The notes under the pieces: model-generated
Databases searched by the model: none
What the model was told of the DNA's origin: nothing
Seen by the model: only the letters and a program-made list of their open reading frames with translations
In this document: positions 45,897 through 54,646 of the stretch, piece after piece
How positions within the stretch are numbered: the stretch's first letter is position 1
Layout: every line of letters starts with the position of its first letter
Assembly (NCBI RefSeq): GCF_001761465.1
Contig: NZ_CP017479.1
Coordinates: 2,976,001-3,040,000, forward strand
Direction of reading: 5' to 3'
Length of the DNA: 64,000 bases
Source of the DNA: Flavobacterium gilvum
GTDB taxonomy: Bacteria; Bacteroidota; Bacteroidia; Flavobacteriales; Flavobacteriaceae
Translations under genes and position numbers: made by a program

Positions 45897-47807
45897 TTAT
45901 TGTTTAGCAACCTTATTTAAACGGACTTTAAACTTACTGACACCATCCATTAAAACTTCAAAAATAATGCGACCACTAGGCATACTGTCCATAGAAAAAG
46001 GGAATAAACCGTTCTTAACCGAGGAATAATCATGCTGTTCATAAATTACACCATCAATAGTAATCAAAACTGTCATTTTACTGGTTTTATTGGATACAAC
46101 ACTCAATTCTGTTTTATCTGAAACGACTCTAGGGAAAACCGAAAAGGCATATTTTCCTGGTAGTCCATCTTCTTTAAAATTTGAAGAAGCAGTGAAACAC
46201 AATCTTTCGCTATTTCCAAAATCACTTTCGAATGCATGGATTATGTTGCCTTTTAAATCAAACAATCTCAAATATCCATCACCTTGTCTTCTATTGGACC
46301 AAAATTCCAATCCGTCACCAGCTTTATCAGTAATACCCAATTCATATTTTCCTTCTTTCAAGTTAATGGTATCTTTGTAAACCTTATTGGCTTCGACATT
46401 AGAAGGTAGTTTGCGGAATATAGTATCTCCTTTTTTATCAATTAAAAAGACAGTATTATCTTTAGGGTTATTATTAGTTAGATATTGAAGGATGAAACGG
46501 GTTGGCAATACATTTGGAGATTCGAATGACGTCGTAATTTCATTATCTCCCATCCAGCCGTCTTTTGTACCATTTGGATTAGAGAGTGAAACCGTATAAC
46601 TATTTTTTCCTTCTTTGGATTTTATTTCTCCCGGAATTATAATTTCTGCAGTTTGATTAAATTCTAAATTTCCTTTCCAACGATAAGTTTCTTTTGGAAA
46701 TCCATCAGTACCATAAGTCACAACAACAGAGCGAAGATTTTCGGAACCCAAATTTCGAATAACAAAATGAGGATTAAAGCTAGCCGGATTAAGTCGACTA
46801 TACTGTTGCTCATTATTAGGGACAATAACCCTGTCGATGGCAACATCATTTTTTTGCACAGGAGCAGAATATTGAAACAAATAAGATGCAATATTTTCGA
46901 CTGCCTGAATATTTGCCGTTGCTGTATAAGGCTCCATTTCCAGCGAAATGCTATGTTTTCCTGCAGTAGTTTTCAAATCAATAATATCAGGAAGTTGCAA
47001 CTCTCCAGGACACCAATAAGCGCGATCAGTAACCCAAGTTCCACCCTGTGGATAGAGTGGATTTCCGCCACAATCTTTCCACATATTGCGATGATCAATC
47101 GTTTTTCCGTCAAATTTCAATTCTCGCCAACGTGAACAAAATTCGCTGCAGCCTTTTGGTCTATCAGCACCGTGTCCCGTATGTTGAATTCGAATACGAT
47201 TATACTTGGCTTCAGGTACAGATTCATAAGAGATGGGAAGTAAATTATCCTCAATTTTTTCTTTAGGATCACCGTATTTATATGCTGCATTCCAGAGAGG
47301 TACAATGCCTAGAGATTTCTGTACTGGTGGACCAGAAACAATTTCAAAATCAATAGTCAATGCCCAACCAACTGTTTTGTTCTCATATCCTGTATGGATA
47401 TAATCGACTTGAACACTGTCTCTAAGAAAAGGAGAAAAATCCGTAACATCTACTTTCCAAGTCCAGTTCCAGCCATTGTTGTAAATGCTTCCATAAGGAG
47501 TAAGCATTCGACCCAACTCATATTCTACCCATTTCCCTTTTGCATCTTTTTTTCGTAATTTAATGTGATCCAAATAATCCCAATGTGCGGCAAACAAACT
47601 ATCTGGACGTCCTAATGTCACATTCATCATAACCTTTCGGATAGACTCTTTTTCGGATGGAAAAACACCCATCTTACTATACGTTTTTGTGCCCGTTGTC
47701 ACATCACAAATAATGGTTGTTTTGTCGTGTGTCACTACGTGTTTGACGACTGGTTTTTGTGCAAAACAGCCTATCGAAACAGCAAATAATAATAAATATC
47801 GTATCAT
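45897..47807 (-). CDS. PNGase F-like amidase with C-terminal sorting domain
   Basis: A 636-residue exported protein (signal peptide ending near CFAQK) with a PNGase F-type domain in residues about 20-310. It keeps counterparts of the PNGase F catalytic acids: Asp77 in AHWDYLDH (for Asp60) and Glu222 in GCSEFCSRW (for Glu206). The cysteine-rich DCGGNP and DRAYWCPGEL segments also match. Residues about 330-550 are beta-rich. The last 80 resemble a type A type IX secretion signal (SVFPRVVSDKTELSV, then a GRIIF...KVRL end). It should cut asparagine-linked glycans from proteins at the cell surface. It is the second gene of the operon, 26 bp after gntR. Confidence 0.88.
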   Translation of the reverse strand: MIRYLLLFAVSIGCFAQKPVVKHVVTHDKTTIICDVTTGTKTYSKMGVFPSEKESIRKVMMNVTLGRPDSLFAAHWDYLDHIKLRKKDAKGKWVEYELGRMLTPYGSIYNNGWNWTWKVDVTDFSPFLRDSVQVDYIHTGYENKTVGWALTIDFEIVSGPPVQKSLGIVPLWNAAYKYGDPKEKIEDNLLPISYESVPEAKYNRIRIQHTGHGADRPKGCSEFCSRWRELKFDGKTIDHRNMWKDCGGNPLYPQGGTWVTDRAYWCPGELQLPDIIDLKTTAGKHSISLEMEPYTATANIQAVENIASYLFQYSAPVQKNDVAIDRVIVPNNEQQYSRLNPASFNPHFVIRNLGSENLRSVVVTYGTDGFPKETYRWKGNLEFNQTAEIIIPGEIKSKEGKNSYTVSLSNPNGTKDGWMGDNEITTSFESPNVLPTRFILQYLTNNNPKDNTVFLIDKKGDTIFRKLPSNVEANKVYKDTINLKEGKYELGITDKAGDGLEFWSNRRQGDGYLRLFDLKGNIIHAFESDFGNSERLCFTASSNFKEDGLPGKYAFSVFPRVVSDKTELSVVSNKTSKMTVLITIDGVIYEQHDYSSVKNGLFPFSMDSMPSGRIIFEVLMDGVSKFKVRLNKVAKQ

Positions 47808-47833
47808 AAAAATTTAAGTCTTTATTTTTCGCT

Positions 47834-48586
47834 TCAAATTGTACGTTTAATTTCTATCGTATAGGTAAACCAATCATTGCGGTAATAACAAATATTATAT
47901 TCAATTGGTTTTCTAGCTGTGTCGAGAACCACACGCCTTCTTTCGAGTACGGGTTGGTCTTTTTCGATTTTCAAATGCCCCGCAATTCGTTTACTGGCTG
48001 CAATCGCTTTGAGTTCTTCCTGAGAATACACGGGAACCACATTAAATTTGTTACCTAATATTTCGTATAGAGGGATTTCAAAATTTTCATCAGCCGAGAT
48101 ACCAATTCTAGGATGAAAATACGATTCGAAATACACCATCGGGCTATCGTCAATGCTTCGGGTTCTTTGCAAGAGCAACACTTCATCACCTTCTTTAAGT
48201 TGCAAATGTTTGGCTACTTTGGCGGACGCCAAAACCATTTCGGCTTTCAACGAAAGATTTTTGAATTCCAATCCCATATCTTCCATTTCATGAGTAAAAC
48301 TCATCCAATTGTTTAAATTGGTTGTAATCCTGTTTTGAGAAACACGGGTTCCAGAACCTTTCTTTCGCACCAAAAGATTTTCGTTTACCAAAATAGCAAT
48401 TGCCTGACGAAGTGTGTTTCTGGAAATACCCCAGCGCTTAGCCAAATCAACTTCTTTTGGAAACAATTCGCCATCTTTAAAGTCGGGATGTTTAATCAAT
48501 TCACGCAATAATTCTTCCACTTGCTTATGCAATGGAATCTTGCTGTCATGATCCAGTAGCGGTAATTTGTTCAAATGTTCATACAT
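47834..48586 (-). CDS. GntR family regulator with UTRA ligand-binding domain
   Basis: A 250-residue regulator. Residues about 15-85 are a winged helix of the GntR type (PLHKQVEELLRELI, FPKEVDLAKRWGISRNTLRQAI, VRKKGSGTRV). Residues about 100-245 form a UTRA sensor domain, which binds a sugar or sugar phosphate in known members. It heads the minus-strand operon and faces the second PNGase gene, so it probably represses both directions until a glycan-derived sugar phosphate binds. Mannose 6-phosphate, made by the fusion protein, is a natural guess for the ligand. That is inference. This control differs from the hybrid two-component systems and ECF sigma factors usual in Bacteroidota loci. Confidence 0.9.
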   Translation of the reverse strand: MYEHLNKLPLLDHDSKIPLHKQVEELLRELIKHPDFKDGELFPKEVDLAKRWGISRNTLRQAIAILVNENLLVRKKGSGTRVSQNRITTNLNNWMSFTHEMEDMGLEFKNLSLKAEMVLASAKVAKHLQLKEGDEVLLLQRTRSIDDSPMVYFESYFHPRIGISADENFEIPLYEILGNKFNVVPVYSQEELKAIAASKRIAGHLKIEKDQPVLERRRVVLDTARKPIEYNICYYRNDWFTYTIEIKRTI

Positions 48587-48876
48587 ATCACAAAAATAGT
48601 TTTTTTATCTAATGAAAAAAAATATTTAACAAAAATACAACCAATTGATTTTTAACAGTATTTAACAAATTTCAATTTAAACTAAAACGTTATAGCATTA
48701 TCAATTGATTTTCAGCAAATAAGAAATAAAAGACATCTTTTTGATGAAATAAAACTAATATGTTCATACTTAGATTTGAAAAATAATTATATTTGTTTTT
48801 TCGATAAAACGATTTAGCAAATAAATCCAAATTTTAACCAATTCCCCTTCCAAAACCACTTTAATAAAACTTTATA
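48587..48876. promoter_or_regulatory. Divergent control region, gntR and second PNGase gene
   Basis: Between the two divergent genes I see a repeated CAATTGATTTT at 48642-48652 and 48702-48712 and a repeated TATTTAACAAA at 48623-48633 and 48659-48669. For the minus strand, TATTTTTG lies at 48637-48630, about 44 bases before the gntR ATG. For the plus strand, TATATTTG lies at 48788-48795. The matching upstream TTG boxes are weak. The repeated words are the best operator candidates for the GntR protein. Confidence 0.5.
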
Positions 48877-50550
48877 ATGAAAAAACATTTAATCACCTTA
48901 TTAACATTTTGCACGGTCACTTTGATCTTTGCCCAAAAAATGCCAAAAGCCATTAAAGTAACCTACCAAAGGACATCTAACGGAAAAATTGCCGAAAATC
49001 AAGATCCCATGTTTTTATTTGCTTCTTCGGATTTGAGTTTGATAACAACCAATAAAATCCTGCAGCAAAAAGCAAATTTCCCATTCGAACAAACTTTTGT
49101 AAACTTTAATACACAAACCATTTCCCAATGGGCACAAATGAAAAATGGGAAATCAATTCTAAGCAATGACAATGAAGCTTTGCGAAAACAAAAATTTGAA
49201 TTCAGTAATGAGACCAAAAAAATTCTGAATTACAACTGCAAAAAAGCAGTCACATCTGTAAATTCCAATAAAATTGAAATTTGGTACACCACCGAATTAG
49301 GATTAAAAGGTGGTCCAAGCGTTTTGGGACAAAATTTAGGTTTGGTTCTCGAAACCATCCGCAACGGAAACGCTACTGTCACAGCCACCAAAATTGAGAA
49401 TTTAAAAGCTACTCCTTCCCTTTTGTCCATTCCTTCAATACAAACTGTTGACCAATTGACTTATAAAGACCTGCTCTGGAAAAGCCGTTTTGTTAATATT
49501 CCTGTTTTCAGTAAAGAACAAATTCATTTTGTTTCTGATGCCAAATCAAATGACAGTATTCTTCGATTTGCAAGCGGAACTGTAATTGTTAGAAAAATAA
49601 AATTCCCCGAAATAAAAAGAGGAAGTTCTATTTATGCCGATGTAACCGAACAATCAAACGGTGATGCGTACGACAGAACCGGTACCGTTTTTATGATCCC
49701 AACAGATAAAAAAATGTCATTTCTAGACGGATTAAAAAACGGTGTTAAAACATTACCTGCTTACGAAAATGGGAACGGCAAGAAATACCAAGGTGTAGTT
49801 TCAACCGATGAATATACTCCATTGCTGGAAATGATGCGCTTTTTTACCCCTTTTGGAGTAAAGCAATTCAATTATTTACAACTAAAAAATAAAGTGTGGC
49901 AAGATAGTGTAATCTATCGTCAGGATATTTCGCTGTTGCAACCCAAATTAAGCAATCAGGAAGTTTATATCGGAATGTTTATAGGTAATTATGATGCAGG
50001 CGGACACAAAGCGAGTTTAAACATAACCATACATCAAGGTGAAGACAATAATCCAAAAGCAGATTTTATTCTGCCACTTTTCAACACTTTAAATGTAATG
50101 GAGATGGCGGGACAGGAATACTCTACGATGTTTGACAACGAGAAAGGACTCGAAATGACATTTGAAGTACCGCAAGGATATAAGAATTTCAAATTAAGCT
50201 ACACGACAACCGGACACGGCGGTTGGGAAAATGGTGATGAATTTTTGCAGAAAAAAAATACCATTTTGATAGACAACAAAGAAATTTTTGGATTCACGCC
50301 ATGGCGTACCGATTGTGGTTCGTATAGATTGAGTAATCCTGCTTCGGGAAATTTTGGCAACGGATTATCTTCCTCAGACGAAAGCAGATCAAACTGGTGT
50401 CCGGGAACAACAACAAATCCCAACCTGATTGACCTTGGTAATCTTTCACCCGGAAAACATACCATTCGCATTTCTATTCCGCTAGGAAAACAAGAAGGAA
50501 ACAGCAGCAGTGCATGGAATGTTTCTGGATTTTTGATTGGAGAAAAATAG
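48877..50550 (+). CDS. PNGase F-type amidase with GLPGLI-like N-terminal domain
   Basis: A 557-residue exported protein (signal peptide ending near IFAQK). Residues about 25-185 resemble the GLPGLI family: LNYNCKKAV, EIWYTTEL and the LGQNLGLVLE end. Residues about 205-557 form a PNGase F-type double sandwich, with Asp266 in DAYDRTGTVF and Glu455 in GDEFLQKKNT at the positions of the catalytic acids. The TDCGSY and SNWCPG segments also match. Elizabethkingia has a second PNGase F type with an extra N-terminal domain, reported to accept core alpha-1,3-fucose; this protein has similar architecture. It is transcribed away from gntR and followed by GH29 after 62 bp. Confidence 0.82.
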   Translation: MKKHLITLLTFCTVTLIFAQKMPKAIKVTYQRTSNGKIAENQDPMFLFASSDLSLITTNKILQQKANFPFEQTFVNFNTQTISQWAQMKNGKSILSNDNEALRKQKFEFSNETKKILNYNCKKAVTSVNSNKIEIWYTTELGLKGGPSVLGQNLGLVLETIRNGNATVTATKIENLKATPSLLSIPSIQTVDQLTYKDLLWKSRFVNIPVFSKEQIHFVSDAKSNDSILRFASGTVIVRKIKFPEIKRGSSIYADVTEQSNGDAYDRTGTVFMIPTDKKMSFLDGLKNGVKTLPAYENGNGKKYQGVVSTDEYTPLLEMMRFFTPFGVKQFNYLQLKNKVWQDSVIYRQDISLLQPKLSNQEVYIGMFIGNYDAGGHKASLNITIHQGEDNNPKADFILPLFNTLNVMEMAGQEYSTMFDNEKGLEMTFEVPQGYKNFKLSYTTTGHGGWENGDEFLQKKNTILIDNKEIFGFTPWRTDCGSYRLSNPASGNFGNGLSSSDESRSNWCPGTTTNPNLIDLGNLSPGKHTIRISIPLGKQEGNSSSAWNVSGFLIGEK

Positions 50551-50612
50551 GATATAAAAACTTAAATATCAGTAATTAATATAAACTCATAACAAATAAA
50601 ACTTTAACTTAA

Positions 50613-51944
50613 ATGAAAAAAATTGCACTTAGTCTACTATTATGTTCCATGCTTTCGACAGGCATACAGGCACAAACATATACGCCAACTGAGGGAAACC
50701 TGAAAAACAGAACAGAATTCCAGAATGATAAATTTGGTATGTTTATTCACTTTGGCCCATATAGTGTTTTGGGTAACGGCGAATGGATTATGACCAATCA
50801 AAACATCAAAGTAACCGAGTACGGGAGATTGATAAATGTGTTCAACCCACAGGATTTTGATGCCAAAAAATGGGTTGGAATCGCCAAATCTGCAGGAATG
50901 AAATACATCACTTTCACAACACGCCACCACGATGGATTTAGCAATTTTGACACCAAATTATCTGATTGGAAAATTACAAACACCCATTTTAAAAGAGATT
51001 TATTAAAAGAATTGGCTGACGAATGTCATAAACAAGGCATCAAATTATTCTGCTATTATTCACTTTTGGACTGGACAAGAACCGATTATCAATACGAAAC
51101 CGGTAAAACAGGAAAAGGAACAGGCAGAACTCAAAAAAGCGATTGGGAAAGCTACATCCGTTTTATGAAAGGTCAGTTGACCGAATTGTTAACCAATTAT
51201 GGAGAAATTGGCGGAATCTGGTTTGATGGACATTGGGATCAATTGGACAATGACACCGACAAAAAATTACAGTCAAAAGTAAACTGGCATTATGATGAAA
51301 TCTACAAATTGATTCACTCACTTCAACCCAATTGTTTAATTTCAAACAATCACCACCTTACACCACTTCCAGGAGAAGATTTTCAAGCATTTGAAAAGGA
51401 TTTACCAGGCGGAAACACATCTGGTTTTGGTGGACAATCCGTTTCTCAACTGCCTTTGGAAACCTGCGAAACAATGAACAATTCATGGGGTTTCAACATC
51501 AATGACAGAAAATACAAATCGACCAAAGATTTATTACATTATTTAATCAATGCGGCGAGTTTGAATGCCAATTTCCTTTTGAATGTTGGCCCAATGGCTG
51601 ACGGAACAATTCAACCAGAGTTTGTACAAACTTTGAAAGAAATGGGAACTTGGATGGATAAAAACGGAAGTAGTATTTACGGAACCAGAGGTGGCGTAAT
51701 GAAAACCCAAGATTGGGGAGTATTTACTGCCAAAGACAAAACTTGGTTTGCACATATTATCAACACTCCAAAACAGCCAGGTTATATTTTTATTCCTGAA
51801 ATGAAACAAAAAATCAAAAAATGTTATTTGATGGAAAATAAAAAGGAACTGAAATTCAAACAACTGCCAGAAGGAACTTTTGTGTATTTGGATGGCGTAC
51901 AAATAGATCCTATCGATACGATAATTCAAATGGAAATACAATAA
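50613..51944 (+). CDS. GH29 alpha-L-fucosidase
   Basis: A 443-residue exported GH29 enzyme with a signal peptide ending near GIQAQ. The catalytic TIM barrel shows FGMFIHFGPYS (41-51), FTTRHHDGFSNFDTK (101-115), and the nucleophile Asp205 in GGIWFDGHWDQ. A short beta-sandwich closes the protein. GH29 removes alpha-linked fucose; location beside two PNGases suggests core alpha-1,3- or alpha-1,6-fucose of N-glycans. It follows the second PNGase by 62 bp and ends in a strong terminator, so the two form a small plus-strand unit. Confidence 0.93.
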   Translation: MKKIALSLLLCSMLSTGIQAQTYTPTEGNLKNRTEFQNDKFGMFIHFGPYSVLGNGEWIMTNQNIKVTEYGRLINVFNPQDFDAKKWVGIAKSAGMKYITFTTRHHDGFSNFDTKLSDWKITNTHFKRDLLKELADECHKQGIKLFCYYSLLDWTRTDYQYETGKTGKGTGRTQKSDWESYIRFMKGQLTELLTNYGEIGGIWFDGHWDQLDNDTDKKLQSKVNWHYDEIYKLIHSLQPNCLISNNHHLTPLPGEDFQAFEKDLPGGNTSGFGGQSVSQLPLETCETMNNSWGFNINDRKYKSTKDLLHYLINAASLNANFLLNVGPMADGTIQPEFVQTLKEMGTWMDKNGSSIYGTRGGVMKTQDWGVFTAKDKTWFAHIINTPKQPGYIFIPEMKQKIKKCYLMENKKELKFKQLPEGTFVYLDGVQIDPIDTIIQMEIQ

Positions 51945-51951
51945 ATTTGAT

Positions 51952-51990
51952 GTCCCATAAGGATTTAGAAACTTATGGGACTTTTTTTTT
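51952..51990 (+). terminator. Intrinsic terminator after GH29
   Basis: GTCCCATAA (51952-51960) pairs with TTATGGGAC (51973-51981) across a 12-base loop, followed by nine Ts (51982-51990). Confidence 0.92.
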
Positions 51991-52010
51991 AAAATTAATT
52001 CTCAAAATAG

Positions 52011-52979
52011 ATGTTCAAAAAAATCTTTTTTCTCTGTGCCTTAGCTTTGGTAGTTACTGAAAATAGCAATGCACAATCAACATTTTCTTCCGAAAAATTC
52101 ATGAAACACGACCGTTATTTGGCTTCAGATAAATTGGAAGGTCGTCTTGCCGGAACAAAAGGTAACAACGAAGCTGCAGCTTATATCAAAAAACATTTCA
52201 AGAAATTCGGTTTAAAAAAATTCAACAACGATTATTATCAGCCGTTCAAAATTTTTATAAAACCCAATATCAACAAAATGAAATCGGATAGCGTAAATAC
52301 GCAAAATGTTGTTGGCTATATCGAAGGTTCTGATGAAAACCTGAAAAAGGAATTCATCGTGATTGGTGCGCATTACGATCACTGGGGATGGGGAGGAAAA
52401 GGATCCGGAAGCAAGAAAAAAGACACGTTGGCAATCCATAACGGAGCCGATGATAACGCTTCGGGGGTTTCGGCATTGTTGTCTATTTTAGAAGAATTTC
52501 AGAGCAAAAAGATTAAAACCAAGAGAAGCATTATTTTCATCTCTTTCAGTGGTGAAGAAGAAGGATTATTGGGTTCAAAATATTTTGTACATCACCTACC
52601 AGTTGATAAAAACGCTGTAAAAGTAATGATTAACATGGATATGGTTGGGCGATTGAATGATAAAAAAGAACTCTATATGGGAGGTGCAGGAACTTTTCCT
52701 AACGGTGTTGAGTTGATGAAAAAATTAGGTGAAGGCAGCGGATTGAATCCGATTGTGTTTGCTGGAGATGTGGGAGGTTCTGACCACGTTACATTTTATA
52801 AAAATAACATATCGGCTGTTGGATTACACACTGGCGGACATCCGCAATACCACACACCCGAAGACGATTCTGATTTGATAAACAGCCAAGGAGCAGTTTT
52901 GGTTTGCCAATATATTTACAATGCTTTGACTGCTATTGCTAACTATGAACAACCGTTAATTTTTATCAATCAAAATTAA
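52011..52979 (+). CDS. M28 family metallo-aminopeptidase
   Basis: A 322-residue exported M28 peptidase with a signal peptide ending near SNAQS. The double-zinc site is visible: GAHYDHWG (first ligands), GADDNASGVSALL (bridging Asp), SFSGEEEGLLGS (catalytic and metal-binding Glu pair), NMDMVGR and the late YHTPEDD. Such enzymes remove amino acids from peptides. It starts 20 bp after the GH29 terminator tail and on the same strand, so it has its own promoter or relies on read-through. It would suit the peptide part of deglycosylated glycoproteins, which is an inference. Confidence 0.9.
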   Translation: MFKKIFFLCALALVVTENSNAQSTFSSEKFMKHDRYLASDKLEGRLAGTKGNNEAAAYIKKHFKKFGLKKFNNDYYQPFKIFIKPNINKMKSDSVNTQNVVGYIEGSDENLKKEFIVIGAHYDHWGWGGKGSGSKKKDTLAIHNGADDNASGVSALLSILEEFQSKKIKTKRSIIFISFSGEEEGLLGSKYFVHHLPVDKNAVKVMINMDMVGRLNDKKELYMGGAGTFPNGVELMKKLGEGSGLNPIVFAGDVGGSDHVTFYKNNISAVGLHTGGHPQYHTPEDDSDLINSQGAVLVCQYIYNALTAIANYEQPLIFINQN

Positions 52980-53006
52980 ATTTTAGCCCATATTTATTTA
53001 ATAAAG

Positions 53007-53054
53007 AAATCGGCAAATCTGCGGTATAATTAACCTCAGATTCGCCGATTTTTT
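53007..53054. terminator. Shared terminator between M28 and SusD genes
   Basis: Arms 53007-53025 and 53033-53051 pair over 19 positions with two mismatches, followed by Ts. It lies between convergent genes and can serve both. Its core (AATCTGCGG, CAGATTCG) resembles the hairpin at 58410-58462. Confidence 0.82.
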
Positions 53055-53076
53055 GTAAAATGAAGAATATAATTTT

Positions 53077-54630
53077 TTATTTATCCCACCATATTCTAGT
53101 TACAAAAAGGTCTGGTCCCTGTTGTGCAACTGCAGCGTTATAATTGGCTGTGTTCAATGTACGTTCAGAATCTTTATATATCAAACGTCTCGGAATTTGA
53201 CCATTTGAAACATTTCCCGGATAATTAACCGGTACTAAATTTGGATAACCAGTTCTTCTATAATCTGCATAAGCTTCAAGTCCGTTGAATAGGAAAAACG
53301 CAATCCATTTTTGAGTAATAATTTGCTGAATCTTTTGAGCTGTTGTTCCTATTGAGAATGGATTTGCCAATAGATATGTTGAAATTTCAGCATTTGTAAT
53401 AATTGGCACTTTACCATTTCCAGTCCCGTATACAGCTAACATTTGCATTGCAGCCGTAACTCCACTGTCATAATAAGTCTTAGCATTACCTGAATCCCAT
53501 CCTCTTACAGCTGCTTCGGCTTTTAATAATTGTGTTTCTGCATAACTTATTCTAATATCCGGAGCATCCTCACGAGCGATAGTCAAACGATTTGGAAAAG
53601 AATAATCTTGTTTGCCTGTGAAATTTGGATAGGTTTTGATTGTTTCATCGGTATATCCATTTGGCATTCCTTTTTGATGAGTCGGATCGACATCATAATT
53701 ATTATTTGAAATTACGATATTCGAAAGCACTCTCATTCTTGGATCTTGGGTGCTTTTTAACAAATCTATAAATGTTTTACTGATTTTTTCTCCTTTTTGA
53801 GGATCATCAACAGTACCATCCGTTAGGAAATTATAAATAACTGGATTAACTGTAAATTGAGAACCGCTTTTATGCAAGCAAACCATGTTATCACTATTTG
53901 ATGCAAATACACCTCCAGCAATTGCTTTTTTAACATATTTTTCTGCATTTACAGCATCAGCTTTTGAAATACGCATTCCTAAACGTAACATTAAAGAATA
54001 TGTAAATTTCCTCCAATTTGTAACATTACCGCCATAAAGCACATCAGCATTACCATAGAAAGGTTTACTTTCATTAAAAGCAAGTGCCGATTCATCAAGC
54101 TCTTTCAACATATCCATATAGATATCTTGCTGTCTGTCGTACTTCGGACTCCAAATCCCATCAAGATATCCTTTTCCTGCCTGAGAATAAGGAATATCGC
54201 CATATAAATCGGTGATTTGATGAAACATATACACTTTAATTACTCTAGCGGCACTAATTTTATTAACATTCTCAGGAGTATTAGGTATTACTGATAGTAA
54301 ATGTGTAATTTCTTTAATTCCGTTCTCATATTCCTGAAAAAAACCACCTGATGTATTATCTTCATACAGATATTTATCTCCATGAAATTGATTTGTTCTA
54401 AGTGATGCCAAATGTTGCATAGCCAAACTAACAAACTGAATATCTGCCTGATAATGTGAATACTGAAATCCTCTCATCAACACTTCATTGTTAGTAAACA
54501 TCGAATTGATATCTGCCTGTGTATAAGCATTTGGGTTCTGATTCATTTCTTCAAATCCTCTATCACAGGAAGTCAGTGAAAAAACACATCCTATACCAAT
54601 GCCAATATATTTTTTGAATTTGTTTTTCAT
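53077..54630 (-). CDS. SusD/RagB-like lipoprotein, pair 1
   Basis: A 517-residue SusD-like glycan-binding lipoprotein of the PF12771-type group. The signal ends in a lipobox (LTSC, Cys22), followed by DRGFEEMNQNPNAY, the usual SusD opening. DLYGDIPYSQAGKG and WRKFTYSLMLRLGMRIS are family landmarks, and ISYAETQLLKAEA marks the TPR-like scaffold. It should sit on the outer membrane as the lid of the SusC transporter encoded just upstream (16 bp gap). The sequence does not tell the ligand. Location beside N-glycan enzymes suggests N-glycans or glycopeptides. Confidence 0.93.
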   Translation of the reverse strand: MKNKFKKYIGIGIGCVFSLTSCDRGFEEMNQNPNAYTQADINSMFTNNEVLMRGFQYSHYQADIQFVSLAMQHLASLRTNQFHGDKYLYEDNTSGGFFQEYENGIKEITHLLSVIPNTPENVNKISAARVIKVYMFHQITDLYGDIPYSQAGKGYLDGIWSPKYDRQQDIYMDMLKELDESALAFNESKPFYGNADVLYGGNVTNWRKFTYSLMLRLGMRISKADAVNAEKYVKKAIAGGVFASNSDNMVCLHKSGSQFTVNPVIYNFLTDGTVDDPQKGEKISKTFIDLLKSTQDPRMRVLSNIVISNNNYDVDPTHQKGMPNGYTDETIKTYPNFTGKQDYSFPNRLTIAREDAPDIRISYAETQLLKAEAAVRGWDSGNAKTYYDSGVTAAMQMLAVYGTGNGKVPIITNAEISTYLLANPFSIGTTAQKIQQIITQKWIAFFLFNGLEAYADYRRTGYPNLVPVNYPGNVSNGQIPRRLIYKDSERTLNTANYNAAVAQQGPDLFVTRIWWDK

Positions 54631-54646
54631 CTTTGCTTTTCTTTAA

